Shown: positions 11,689 through 23,223 of the stretch, one piece after another
How the letters are laid out: each line of letters starts with the position of its first letter
Numbering within the stretch: the stretch's first letter is position 1
Assembly (NCBI RefSeq): GCF_000764305.2
Contig: NW_025934911.1
Span: forward strand, 1 to 64,000
Origin: Hyalella azteca
Lineage: Eukaryota > Arthropoda > Malacostraca > Amphipoda > Hyalellidae
Length of the DNA: 64,000 nt
Direction: 5' to 3'
Notes under the pieces: generated by a model
Database searches by the model: none
What the model was told of the DNA's origin: nothing
What the model saw: only the letters and a program-made list of their open reading frames with translations
Program-made: the position numbers and the translations under genes

Positions 11689-12635
11689 AAGCGTGAACGA
11701 GTTTCCGTTTATAGCGAACTTAGTCGATAACATAACAGCAAACTACCCGCAACAGTCAAAAGAATAAAAAGCACGCTCGCCTGGGTCGCTAGGTCAGCAT
11801 CCTCACTAGCGCTGGCAAGTGAAGCTAGTTGAGGTTCTGCAGGCCAGACTGGGAACTTGTAAGTTCTTCAGCATCGCCGTCACGATGGATGATATCACAC
11901 ATATGTGGAGCTCGTCTCTATGTTACGAGACTTGCATAAAACATTAAGTGATGTGAAGCAGACAGCGCTGACGCTGGCTGTCCTGCAGTATTAGGAGAGA
12001 CAGCCAAGGCTTCCCTTGAAAGATAATGACGGGCAACAACAAATATTCTTGTGTCAATGAGCTACAACACTTCGTTCATTCATGGTGCTAGTTTATTGGT
12101 ACCAGTCGTATTATTGGCGCCGGCAACAGCTACCTTTCTTCATTGCTATCATCGCTTAATGAACTGATGAGTCGGAACTGATATCACTGATGCAATACCT
12201 TTACGATGTTAGCAGTGATTTTCAAAGGCTGTGATCGCTTCTAAGAAAGGAGATGAAGAAGAGTTCAATTATTCTGAAGGGCGCACCGCCAGCAAGTAAG
12301 GGAGACGGTGTGGTGGCGGTGCCTCTGGGCTGGGGCATTTGCTCCCATCAGTTTGTTGCTGAAGGCCTAATGTCCTGAGCTCAGAGGTGCGGCTAATGCC
12401 GCTATAGTGCAGCACATGCCTCCTATTAATACCTAGTTAGCAGCTACGGCTTCTTGCGCTACCATACAAAGTTAACTGGCCTTGACACCAACCTTTTCGA
12501 CCGTTGTGCTCAAACAGGACACGCGCTTGGCCGTCTTGCGCTCGGATGTCTTGTTATGAGGGGCGGCGAGTGGGGCCGGGTTCAGCAGTGGCAGGCGCTT
12601 CTCGCTCGTTGCTACGTCCTGTTAATAGGGAAAAA
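11689..12635. repeat. Duplicated block (copy at 53775-54720)
   Basis: The two copies are about 99% identical over some 945 bases, differing only at scattered single bases. Both contain the linker-exon candidate. Similarity begins immediately after the single N. It ends at about 12635, just beyond the exon acceptor region. Confidence 0.9.
12493..12618 (-). CDS. Candidate internal exon of AF9-like gene (linker), copy a
   Basis: On the minus strand TTTTCCCTATTAACAG precedes base 12618 and GTTGGT follows base 12493. The 126-base interval is open in phase 0 for 42 codons and encodes a basic, Ser/Thr-containing segment (EKRLPLLNPAPLAAP, NKTSERKTAKR) of the kind found in AF9/ENL linkers. It lies in the GC-rich part of the block, on the strand of the YEATS gene and, in the second copy, 442 bases downstream of the YEATS exons. 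No known domain. The splice model is inferred. Confidence 0.45.
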
Positions 12636-13886
12636 TATTAGCTTATATTTGTGGCGACTATGAGGGCAGCAAATTATCATACACACAAATAGAAACCATT
12701 AAAGATTCATGAAAATCTGCATAGTAATAGAAACCATCTGAGATCTGAAATGCTTAATTCATGAGAAGATGAGATCATCATATCTTCTTGAATTCAGATC
12801 AACTGAACAGGTTGTACAACCCTGCAATATCATGGCTGGGTTTTACACATTTAAATACGCCTCATAGTCAGTTTCATAGCAGTTATTTGTTATGGACGAG
12901 ATGTTCAAGCATCACACACAAGTCAGAAAACAAGAAATTTAAGGCCACATTATCAATAAAGATTTAGATATCTGCTTCCAAAAAAGTCCTATTTTTCAAT
13001 TTTCCAAATTTAAATTCAGTGAAATCCAAGCATGGCTAAATATTTAATTTAAATAAAGCAGCTGCATTTGAACAAACCTGAATTGTTCATTTCATAAAAT
13101 TTACTTATTAAATCCTGTGGACCAGATTTGACCAAATCCAAACTGAACCTAAATCCTGGGCACTTTGAGCTACTGACCAGGTCAGAAACATTGCTTATCA
13201 CTTGAAAGGTAGAAGTAGAAAGAAGGAAAGACCTGCAGTCACCAACAACAAATTGCACAACACTTCACTCTATGAGCATACAGGTGTTCAACAAGCAGGG
13301 TTGGCAATGATTAAATCAAAATGATTAAATCATGTGATTAAATCACTTGATTTTTTATAAAAAAATCATGATTTTTTCGATTTTTTTGATTTATTTGATT
13401 TTTTTTATTTTTTCATATAGGTATTTAAATATATTGGGTGGCAGTCTTCAATTTATATTGAGGTATTGTTATTCATGGTTTAGTATAAATGTCCTATGAA
13501 TGTCAAATTGGTATATAAACTTGTTGCCTTTAGTGTGTATTAGGTTCCAATAAATTGAATGTTTTTGGTACAGAGGCATCAAGTGTGCATTACATTGTAC
13601 GTAGCTAGCAGCTTAGCTAATGCTTATAAGGCAATAAGTTTTCTTCAACTATTTGACTATGGTATTTGTTATATATTGATTACAATTTACAATTTAAATG
13701 TGTTAGCTAGCTTATACAGGGTGGGGCAGAACTGATAGAACAGTTTTGAGGCAAAATAATGGAGTAAATTGAGTAATGGAGAAAGTTTTTTTTCTCAAGA
13801 TTACCATAACATACCATTTAAATGACTTATGTTTTGAAAAAAATATCAGGAAGATGGGGTTTGTTAGCTGCATCACTTTGTTGGAG
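12636..13886. other. Unassigned AT-rich stretch with repeat debris
   Basis: No gene is seen. At about 13294-13380 the sequence GGGTTGGCAATGATTAAATC, followed by repeated GATTAAATC and T-rich runs, resembles the terminal region of hAT elements. The stretch at 13722-13886 is a relative of 17050-17236. Confidence 0.4.
13722..13886. repeat. Dispersed repeat, also at 17050-17236
   Basis: It shares ACAG(G/-)TTGGGGCAGAA, CAGTTTTGAGGCAAAATA and AATATCAGGAAGATGG with 17050-17236, in the same orientation. It is cut at the N at 13887. Class unknown. Confidence 0.6.
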
Positions 13887-13959
13887 NAACATGAAAATGT
13901 GCTTAGAATTTTACAAAATATCATAATGTGTCATTTGCTGCAATATATACCCAACACTT

Positions 13960-14640
13960 TAGTCAGAGACAAGAATAAAGAACCAAGCTTCACGGCAATC
14001 TCAAAGGTCATTGAGTAAAGAAGTTCAAATAAAACTAAGGGGTAGCAGGGAAAATCACATATGGGGAAGCAGAGAACATTTCTATTTACAATAAAATTGT
14101 CAAATAATTATTAGACAACTCAGAACGCTAATTAGAAAAGCAAATTTTATCAATTATATATTTACTTAAGTTTTTCATACCATTGCACTTCCCCAAATGT
14201 TGCCAAGACACAACACTCTTGTTAAATGTCACACCAGTCATCTTAATAATGCCTGGCATGTCCCAGATTTTGAGTCCATTCTGTTACAGAGTGACCCTAT
14301 GGGCTCCAGTCATGTAAAAACTTCAACTCATATTAAGGATAAAGTGCTAAGTAGAGAAAAAATGACTTGTGTTACAATGAGATGTTATGTTGTGAACTTA
14401 CCATTGTCACTCTTGGGATGAGCTGCCACGCAGAGTTCATGCAAAGACAATTCTAGAGTCTTAGAACAGCAAGCAAGAAGACCTTCTGAACAACCTATGT
14501 TTATATGAGTGCTGCTCTAGCAATTATTAGATTTGAATCACAAAAATTGTACTTCTGTTTTTTAAACCTGAAATAAAAATTAAAGTTGGGTGAGCACAAA
14601 TGAATATCACTTCCAAAAAGATATAGACCTCTTTTGGTCA
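13960..14640. repeat. Old diverged copy of AF9 5' intron region (cf. 37650-38270)
   Basis: Patches such as AATGCCTGGCA, TTACCATTG, CTTATTTACAAT-like and AGTTGGGTGAGCACAA align in order with 37650-38270. The pattern shows a third, older copy of the YEATS locus. Its YEATS exons should lie just left of here but are absent; the sequence is interrupted at 13887. Confidence 0.6.
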
Positions 14641-15595
14641 TTCAATGAATAGGAATTATATAATCCTAATGCTTAATTCATGAGAGCATCATATCAATTA
14701 AAAACCTAGTATCACTTAACATGGCAGTAAATTAACCTCATAAATTTAATAAACAATCAATAAAAATTACAAGTGAACTTCTATTTTAACAAACATGCTC
14801 AGCTGTTCAATATGTGCAGATGCACTCAATTTTTAATTTCCTACAAGATGACCTCGTTTTAAATGAGAAAAATTCATGTTAATAATTGTTCTCATCACAT
14901 AAGAACATTCTTGTGCTCAAAGTTTAATTTAACACAGCTGCATTACAGTGATTGAGAATGCAGGAGACATCTTCACCACTGGTACTGACCAAACACTTAC
15001 AAGAATCCATGCTGTTAATGCCAATTTTTTTGTGCATAACTGATGAGGAATTCTCAGGTATTCAGAAGTGTACATATAGCAAAGTATGACAATGATTTCA
15101 ATGTGTCAGTGCCAAAAATAATTATTAGTGAATTGAACAGCCAAGGACATTGTAAAGTGCAGCAACTGATAGGAAATGGTTGGGTGTGTATTGGGGACTG
15201 AGGGGAGGGTATGGAATGAAAGCATGTAAAGCAAAGAAATTGTGAGCTCCAAAATGGATAGAAGAGAATGAGAGCTTTTAATTTAGTTAAAATTAAATAC
15301 CAGGTGCAGAGATGTAGATGTTAAACATAAGGATGATCAAATGGCGATAAGTTATGCTTCAATAGGCTGAGTAACATCTAATGAGTAATGAGAAGTGCAA
15401 TGGGTTTGAGAAAAAATGCTTGGGATAGCAAGAATGCAAGTGAGATAGAATAATTCATGAGAGGATATAAAGTAAATGATTTCCATGACCATACAATTGA
15501 TGACAAAAGTTATAGTTTATGATTGAGATTAGTTACTTCAAAAGAAGGGAAATAAGGAAGAGGGTATGGAAACTACCAATGCCACAAGACTTTAA

Positions 15596-15947
15596 CACGT
15601 TGACTACGTATTGGTACATATGCGTACCACGAAATGTATTTCTCCTGGTACATAATTCAGGGTTGCCAGATGGCCTAAAAAACGGCCAATTAAGTCCGTG
15701 AACAAAAAGGCCTATAACTCAATATATACTAGTATATCTGTAGGTTCCGGTGTAAAAATTCAATTTTTTTAGTTAATTAGGAAGCGTCCCTTACAACCCC
15801 TATCATAAATTTTAGCCGACCACCTAAATTGAAAAAACTAAATCGTGGAATTTGTCCGGTAAAAAAAGAAAGTCTGGCAACCCTGTTCCATAATAGTACT
15901 AGAAAAATGAAACAAAAGTACAAGATGAACCAATCGTAGTCAACGTG
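15596..15947. mobile_element. piggyBac-type MITE with TTAA target duplication
   Basis: TTAA occurs on both sides (15592-15595 and 15948-15951), with perfect 13-base inverted termini CACGTTGACTACG / CGTAGTCAACGTG. No transposase is present. TTAA flanks are diagnostic of piggyBac-superfamily insertion. A second element is nested inside it. Confidence 0.8.
15657..15886. mobile_element. hAT-type MITE nested in the TTAA element
   Basis: Inverted termini CAGGGTTGCCAGA / TCTGGCAACCCTG, flanked by tacataat (15649-15656) and tccataat (15887-15894). This is an 8-base target duplication with one mismatch, as expected for hAT. It is 230 bases long and non-autonomous. Confidence 0.75.
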
Positions 15948-17049
15948 TTAACACCCATCCATAATCAGAGCAACAACTAGTAACCATAATAGCAATGCAT
16001 AGTATATAAGAAATAATGCCGGTAGATTAAAAAACCACTAAATTAGGCAGAAAATAAATATTTATCAGTGCAACAAAACCACAATGCCACTGAATGTCTG
16101 GTCCTTATCAACTATTTTTTATGATATACATTAAAAATGACAATTTCTGATCTATGATTTTTTAGAACCACCAATGAAACAAACATTTTGAGCAACTTTT
16201 TCTTTACAACTCAGCTGATTGCTAATATTATGAGGAATGTAAATGACAACTGAACTGGACTTATGATATTAAATATATCTACCTTGATTCCTACAATTCC
16301 AACCTGGTTCCTTGCTTAAGGGTTTATTGATATAAATACATTGAAATTAAAATGAAAATATGGCCAAAATAACCATGGATAAGTTCAAGTCACCTGTATC
16401 CCAATTAATAACATTTCACTTGGGGCTGAGGTCCATGAGTTAATATAAAAATACAAAATCAAAATACAAAAAGATTGTAGGACATATTCCAGAATGGACT
16501 CAATATGATTCCAGTAAGTGGGAATTTTCCAATATTCAGGTACAGATGCTATGTGCTTCACAAGAAGAATAAATCTACCTTTCAGGCCGCAACTAGAGCA
16601 TTCCCACCATTTTCAGAACAACATGATCCTGCTAGATGAATTACTTCCTATCTAGTTGCAATGAGTGTATGATTGGGCCACATAAGTCCCAATGGATTGA
16701 AAATTTGGCACTACCATGCCACAGGATTTCACTGATAAACTTTCATGTTTCAATTCAAGTTTAATTTAGCTAGTAAAAAATGGCATCATTTATAAAAAAA
16801 GTGGTCTAAGTTACCCCATTTTACGGTAATACACCTTGGCAAGATCAATGAACAGCAAGATTGCGGTATGAGAATACTTGGTTGCAACAACAGAGTGCAA
16901 ATGTCAAAGTAGATAATGGAAAAAGACTTTGGAGTTAATGTTGACAATGAGTTGAAATTTTCTAAGCATATTGTAGGCTCAAGTTAAATAATTAATAAGC
17001 CAATAAATGAATGACTGACTAATCAGACGCTCCTACAACTTAACAAGTA

Positions 17050-17236
17050 CAGGTTGGGGCAGAAGTGATTGAGCAGTTTTGAGGCAAAATAGAAGAGTAG
17101 GTAATGGAGGTACATAAAGAAGAAAGTTTATTTTCCTCAAGGAGTTGAGGTTAGCATAACAAGCCATTTAGAATACTTATATTTTGAAAACAATATCAGG
17201 AAGATGGTGGCCATTAGATGCAACACACTGTTGGAC
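17050..17236. repeat. Dispersed repeat, second copy of 13722-13886
   Basis: See 13722-13886; same orientation, moderately diverged. Confidence 0.6.
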
Positions 17237-17599
17237 GTGACCAGTATGTAGCAAAAATGGGTGATAAAAGCCAAAGTGGGTGATATTGCCCCCTTGTGCC
17301 TGTGAGCAGTGGAAAGATCTGAGAGGGCCTTTGAGTTTGGGAAGATCTATGTTTAATCTTTCTCTTTTAAAATTGCAGCATATTAAATATCAAGAAAGGC
17401 ATTTGCTTTCATATGTGTCTGTCGCAGGGAAGGGAGCTATAAATTAACTGGGGAGCCAAAGGCAAAGCCCAAACCCCAAAGGGGGCACCAGCCTGAAAAA
17501 GTTTGGGAAGCACTGGGTTATAGGCTAGGCTTATAGCCTATATATATTAAAATAAATTTGATGAAGAGCAATAGAACAAAAAAATGTTCACATTGACTA

Positions 17600-17900
17600 A
17601 ATTGACTTTAGTGTTGAGTGCTTGAATCCTTTGCAGCAGCAGCTTAGCCACCGTGCCTAGGTCACGGTGGTAAGCCAACTGCATAGCTACATCAGCAGTC
17701 AGCCTCAGGAACTAGGTAGGTTACAACTCTCAATTCACAAAAATATTCTGCTATAGTTTGATGATTAAAGTCTACTTTGTAAAACAATACAAGTCTGGAA
17801 AGACATGGCACATGGCTAATATGAGAACAGAATATAAGCTCAACCCGTTGGCATCAACCGGAAATACGACATGGACACATGCCAAGCCAAGACTGGATGA
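17600..17900. repeat. Old copy of 45690-46050
   Basis: Shared ordered patches (GCAGCTTAGCCA, AGGAACTAGGTAG, ATTCTG.TATAGTTTG.TGATTA, TTGTAAAACAATA) align with 45690-46050. Together with 13960-14640 this frames a diverged copy of the AF9 5' region. It could include the first exon or promoter, but none can be named. Confidence 0.6.
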
Positions 17901-18433
17901 GTGAAATGTGAAGGGGATGCATGCCAGAAACCAGCATTGCCAAAGACCAGCATATCTCTCATCCTCCTTTCCGTGCGTAAGCCTGCTAAATGGCAGAGTA
18001 GACTAAGGGATTATATGTTAAAAGCCAAAGGTACAAATCCCCTTCATGGAAATTAACCAGCAAGCTAATGAGAAGTAAGCCACCAATACAATTGCTCTAT
18101 GCCGTATTTAAAACCGCCCAACAGCTCTATCTCATGCCATCTAACCTCCTCACAATTTTTGGGAAGTAACTTCCTACGCCATACCGCTGTTGATACACAG
18201 CCAGCACTCCAGCCTGTCTGTTTGTCGCAGCTGTTTTCCCCCAGCAAAACTTTACCTCCACCCTTGACGCTTACCCCATCTCTCCACCTTTTTTCACCAA
18301 CTGCCAGAAGGCTTTTTTTAGTTTCTGCTGACTCGACTGCATTATGATTACGCTATGAAAAGAGGATCTATACGAGTTGTTACCTAACCTAATTCGGATA
18401 ATCATCAAAGGTCTGCAAGAAAAGCCTCCAGTA

Positions 18434-18600
18434 AAGGTGCTTGTACACGGGTATAGTACTAGCGGCTAGTAGATCAGAAAATTGCTAAATTTCTGCCGCT
18501 TGGTGTCTAAGCTTCCTTGCGGAATAGTCACCAAGCGGCAGACATTTGGCAATTTTCTGATCTACTAGCCGCAAGTACTATACCCGTGTACAAGCACCTT
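18434..18600. mobile_element. Palindromic MITE, TA-flanked
   Basis: This 167-base near-perfect palindrome has arms of about 75 bases starting AAGGTGCTTGTACACGGG. TA is on each side. A diverged half of the same family lies at 31917-31999. Confidence 0.8.
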
Positions 18601-18632
18601 TAGCCATGCGATAATGGTGGAGAGTGGGGGTA

Positions 18633-19610
18633 GGGTATATGCGGTATATTCCGACACATTAAGGACGCATTGAGATTGAGATATGAAAAACTATAAAAAA
18701 AATAACTGTATGTGTTACTAGAGTTCTGTTTGCTTTAGGTGACTCTCAAAACACCACTATGTGCCAGCAACGATGAAATGTCACAAAGTGTTGCCATATT
18801 TATTTAGAAGCCTTCAGAATGCAAACCTACCAAATCCCTATATTCCAATGCTGTGTGTGACTAAATATGGCACGTTGTGAGACAAATTCCAGCTGCGCTT
18901 CAAACTCTACTAATATGCAATTCCGACATCCTTGTGTTCAAATTCCGACCGCTGTGCGAGCTGTATTGGTATTAGGTATATGACACAGCTTTGAATTAGA
19001 ACACTATTGAATGTTGAACACTACTTAATTAGGCTTTTAATTAACAGCTATTAAGCTTTTAATTAAGAAAATTTTAATTTTTGCACACAGCATGGAACGA
19101 GCTGTGTGTGTCCAATTCAAGTTATGTCAAAATTGGTTTTTATGTGTCTAAATCCGTTTCTTAACTTAATCATCTATTAATTTATTTACCATTTGAAATC
19201 AGGAAATACAACTATACAAGTATACTTAAAGGATTCCTACTATATTCACAGACGTATTTAAAAGTCTCAAACCATAATATTCTTTCTACACAAACAGTTT
19301 ATCACTATTTGGTAGAACAAGGTCAACTATCAACTTTGACACATTTTTTTGATGATCTCACTGGGTGGCATGCACTGTCTCTCTTTGGATCTCAACATTT
19401 TCTTGCCAGTCAGCCCAAACCTAATGTTTTGGCAATAGTTTTGCGCACAAAGGTATGACATCACTATTTCAACCATCAACAAATGCGTGGAAGCGGTGGA
19501 ACTAAGACAAAGCTCAAGCCTCAATATAAAATTATAAAGGAAAAACTAGAGAGGTGTCAGAATTACCAAGTACCCACTACCCATGATGTCGGAATATACT
19601 GCATTTACCC
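18633..19610. mobile_element. TIR element of 978 bp, TA-flanked
   Basis: Termini GGGTATATGCGGTATATTCC and, inverted, GGGTAAATGCAGTATATTCC, each next to TA (18631-18632, 19611-19612). The interior has no long ORF; a 64-residue minus-strand frame at 19330-19524 is not recognisable. The right end also occurs at 1-65. Confidence 0.7.
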
Positions 19611-20814
19611 TAAAAGGCTAAGCCTAAGTGTGGGGGGAAGAAGATACCAGGGCCGGGGGATAGTAAGACAGAGAAACAGTGATGCGGGGCTAACGTCTTG
19701 CCCTTGCGGAGTAAGTAAGGTGATGATGCATTACCATTTGGTACAGTTCACATTTGCGGCAATGCAGTGTCGCCAGTGTGGTCAGCAGCCAGACACTTAG
19801 ACTTAGGATAACAGCATGTGTAAACAGTGTAATAAGTGATGGTATGGGTAATAAAGCATTGGAGTCATTTGGAGAACAACATATTGAGTATTGACCGTTA
19901 ACTAGGTTGGAGTAGCACTGTAGCAGGCTAGCAGCTTGTGTGCTGAAGCAATGTTGGTTTAAAGTTCGGGTGGACGGGGTGGTCAGTGGTGAGATAGAGA
20001 GGTCAATTGACTAGCTACAGCTGCTGAGCTGCTTAGGTGCCAGGATGACAATTGACAATATAGGTATATAGCATTTAGATGGTTGATGTAGGCTCCAGGG
20101 CTGATTTGAGCGTTAATTTGCTGGTCTACGGCTGCGCGGCTGTGCCCCAAATGTGAAGTTGTGAACCATCACACACTAGCTATACTAATCTCCTAAGTCT
20201 TAATCATATTAAGTTGGTATAATGCCCGTATAACCATACCTAATAAAATATAATACCATAATCACAGTCGATGGAAAACATAATGCGTCTATAAGAATAA
20301 AAATTCAATAGACTTTTGATAATGAATTATCATTGTCCAGTGTCCACCTCAGAGGCTCACATTTCGCTATATAAGTTATAACCACGCGGCTGACCGGCGA
20401 ATTCGCGAATAAATGCTGGCCAATGGCGATGATTTCTAGAAGACGCCGGAGACGTGATTTTGCGGACATGTCAGACTCTCCGTATTGAAACGATTGCCTA
20501 TAACCGGCTTACTCCAATAATTATCTCGAAATTCATATTTTATATTTAAGTCACCATTGGTACATCATTTCATTTCATATATTACTTTCTATTGCTTCAG
20601 GTTTGTATAAATTACAACTTGGCTTGACTAAAATCATTGTTTAAAATTATTCAGGCAATTTGTGCCCTTTCCGACACTCGTGAAACGAATTTTTATAAAA
20701 AGTTTTTCACATACAATTGTGTAAAATCAAAACCGATTTGACATAATTAAAGTTTAAATTATTAATTGGTATTGCGATTTTATGGACGCGGTCAGATTTT
20801 TCTTTGTTTATTAG
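19611..20814. other. No recognisable feature
   Basis: AT-rich intergenic sequence. The 105-codon plus-strand frame at 19483-19800 spans the element border and shows no domain. Confidence 0.4.
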
Positions 20815-21324
20815 TCCCAGTGGATGAACAGTGCAGTTAAGGCTCAGCTAAAGACCAAGAAAGAAGCTTACAAGCAATATTTACGAACTCGCAGCGATTC
20901 TGATTATAACCTGTATGCAAGGGCTCGAAATCAAGCTAAAAAAGTTTTTCGTAATGCAGTGAAAAACTTCGAGAAAAATATTGCTAAAAATGCAAAAAAA
21001 AATCCGAAAGCTTTCTTTTTGTACGCTAGTTCGAAGTGTAAGTCAAAGAACGGTATTTCTGATTTGAAAGTAGACCAACGAAAGATTTCCTCTGATGAGG
21101 GCAAGGCAAACGTTCTTAATCAGTTCTTCAGCAGTGTATTCACAGATGAGGACTTGAACAGTATTCCAGATATTGAGGAGCGCCCAGTCAGCTCGAAGCT
21201 AACAGGTTTTGAAATACACGAAGAATAGGTTCTCAAGCGCCTGGTAGCTCTAAATCCCAACAAGTCATGTGGACCAGACGGCTTCCATCCCAGATTGCTC
21301 AAAGAATTAGCAACCGTTCTGGCC
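20815..21324 (+). pseudogene. LINE ORF2 fragment: linker to start of reverse transcriptase
   Basis: CR1/Jockey-like non-LTR retrotransposon piece. The protein runs from AQLKTKKEAYKQYL through FFLYASSKCKSKNGI and LNQFFSSVFTDEDL to NPNKSCGPDGFHPRLLKELA, the opening of the RT domain. One in-frame TAG at 21226-21228 breaks it. It begins abruptly where the homologous element at 33058 continues upstream, so it is 5' truncated. It runs into the assembly gap. Confidence 0.85.
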
Positions 21325-21886
21325 NNNNNNNNNNNNNNNNNNNNNNNNNNNNNNNNNNNNNNNNNNNNNNNNNNNNNNNNNNNNNNNNNNNNNNNNNNNN
21401 NNNNNNNNNNNNNNNNNNNNNNNNNNNNNNNNNNNNNNNNNNNNNNNNNNNNNNNNNNNNNNNNNNNNNNNNNNNNNNNNNNNNNNNNNNNNNNNNNNNN
21501 NNNNNNNNNNNNNNNNNNNNNNNNNNNNNNNNNNNNNNNNNNNNNNNNNNNNNNNNNNNNNNNNNNNNNNNNNNNNNNNNNNNNNNNNNNNNNNNNNNNN
21601 NNNNNNNNNNNNNNNNNNNNNNNNNNNNNNNNNNNNNNNNNNNNNNNNNNNNNNNNNNNNNNNNNNNNNNNNNNNNNNNNNNNNNNNNNNNNNNNNNNNN
21701 NNNNNNNNNNNNNNNNNNNNNNNNNNNNNNNNNNNNNNNNNNNNNNNNNNNNNNNNNNNNNNNNNNNNNNNNNNNNNNNNNNNNNNNNNNNNNNNNNNNN
21801 NNNNNNNNNNNNNNNNNNNNNNNNNNNNNNNNNNNNNNNNNNNNNNNNNNNNNNNNNNNNNNNNNNNNNNNNNNNNNNNNNNNNNN
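21325..21886. other. Assembly gap (562 N)
   Basis: Run of N between the LINE RT domain and a 20-base tandem repeat. The repeat was probably the cause of the assembly break. Confidence 0.99.
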
Positions 21887-21986
21887 CTGCCCTGGAGTGG
21901 GGCTATCTGCCCTGGAGTGGGGCTATCTGCCCTGGAGTGGGGCTTTCTGCCCTGGAGTGGTGCTCTCCGCCCCGGTGTGGTCTCCA
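21887..21986. repeat. 20-bp GC-rich tandem repeat at gap edge
   Basis: Units of CTGCCCTGGAGTGGGGCTAT, three clear and two degraded. The array probably continues into the gap. Confidence 0.9.
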
Positions 21987-22535
21987 CTTTGGTGGCATCT
22001 TTCTGTAGCCCATCAGCCATTGAGAAATCTTGAGTTTTTTTTCAAGACACCCAATTTTGTACAAGAAACCATAATTCAGTCAAGTTCCTTCAACTGTTCT
22101 GACATGGGGCCGCATTGAACCAGTCTTCAGAGGCTCCCATAAATTCCAACTAAAGAAAAAAAAAAGGCCTACACTGCAGCGCCGATATCACTATGTTATG
22201 TTATGTTATTTTAGTTTAACAAAGCACGCTAAACGCTAAGTTCTAGCTCGTTTATCACGCAAAATTTTGTCGATTCGAAACCGATCTTACCTAATCAACA
22301 ACAAAGCTATTCATTCACATAAACTTCTGCTAACGTTGCCAGATTTTTGTTCTCTTAGTTTTTCCGTAGAGCGCTGAACGCTAAAGTAGTTAGGCGTGCA
22401 TGGGTAGGGGAAAAAACATCAGTGTTATGCCTCTCATTTATATTCATCAGAGCGCGTTACTATGGTCTACTTTTATCCAGCATTTAGACGTCGCCAGTTT
22501 ATAGCTGTCATTTTGCGAAGATCAAATCGCAAAAT

Positions 22536-23223
22536 GAGCGAGAGGAAATTTGTAAATTTTGCAAGCTGGTTTCGATTAACTTCAATGACGCTACAGTGAT
22601 CTGTGATCGTTGCGGGGATATCATCTGCAATTGTGCAAAGTTAAGCAAAACAGACTGCTCGGTTATTCGCAGAAACAAGACTGTACACTGGCATTGCCAG
22701 GACTGCCAACAACCTGCACCTAGCGCGGTAAAAAAAGCGAATAAATGGTGGCAGAAAAGTGCTCTTCTATGTTTTCTGTCTTTAAGGCCGAAATGGAGGA
22801 AACCGTCAAACAGGAGTTGAAAAAGAGAGCCGAAATGGAAAAGAATCACAAGAAAGAATTGAACTTGTTGCGTAACAAATTACACTCGTTACGAAACGAG
22901 CTGGTGGAAATGAAAGATCTTCTGCACAAAACAGAAATAGCGATAACACAGAAGTAAAGGCCGCAAAGATGTCATCTCTGATCTCGCCAACGAGAGCACT
23001 CGTGAACTGCTAGATAGAGAGAGAAGAAGACTTAATCTTGTTTGGTTTAACGTTCCCGAAAGCAATGCTCCAGATGCTGAGTTTATTACTGATTGCTGTG
23101 CCAAGGCACTTAAAGTCGTTGTGAATATAACAAGATGCAAGAGACTGCGATCGAAAGACGCTACCGCCTGTAGACCGCTGCTGGTAACTGTGCAGGATAC
23201 AGCCCAGGTCGGACACGTGCTTA
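22536..23223 (+). pseudogene. LINE ORF1 fragment: PHD-like zinc finger, coiled coil, RRM-like part
   Basis: In shifting frames the sequence encodes CKFC...CDRCGDIICNC...HWHCQDC, a PHD-like zinc finger found in ORF1 of CR1/Jockey-type LINEs. A Lys/Glu-rich coiled coil (22770-22955) follows. The last part has LNLVWFNVPESNAPD and DTAQVGHVLK, typical of the ORF1 RRM-like region. At least two frameshifts occur. A foldback element interrupts the frame at about 23223 and the ORF1 sequence resumes at 24291. Confidence 0.75.

Larger units (their letters stand above)
14641..17599. other. AT-rich non-coding region with nested MITEs
   Basis: No gene found. It corresponds in position to the long 5' intron or flank of AF9 copy 1. 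It holds the nested elements at 15596-15947 and a second dispersed repeat at 17050-17236. Confidence 0.45.

Noticed and set aside
11305..11730. Plus-strand 141-codon acidic frame (Asp/Glu/Arg repeat)
   Set aside because: It is the antisense reading of the Ser/Arg repeat of G2. Only the minus frame continues into the conserved domain.
12454..12663. Plus-strand ORF repeated at 54539-54745
   Set aside because: It overlaps the minus-strand linker exon, and its conservation is explained by the block duplication.
21267..22118. Long ORFs running through the N gap
   Set aside because: They are open only because N codons are not stops.
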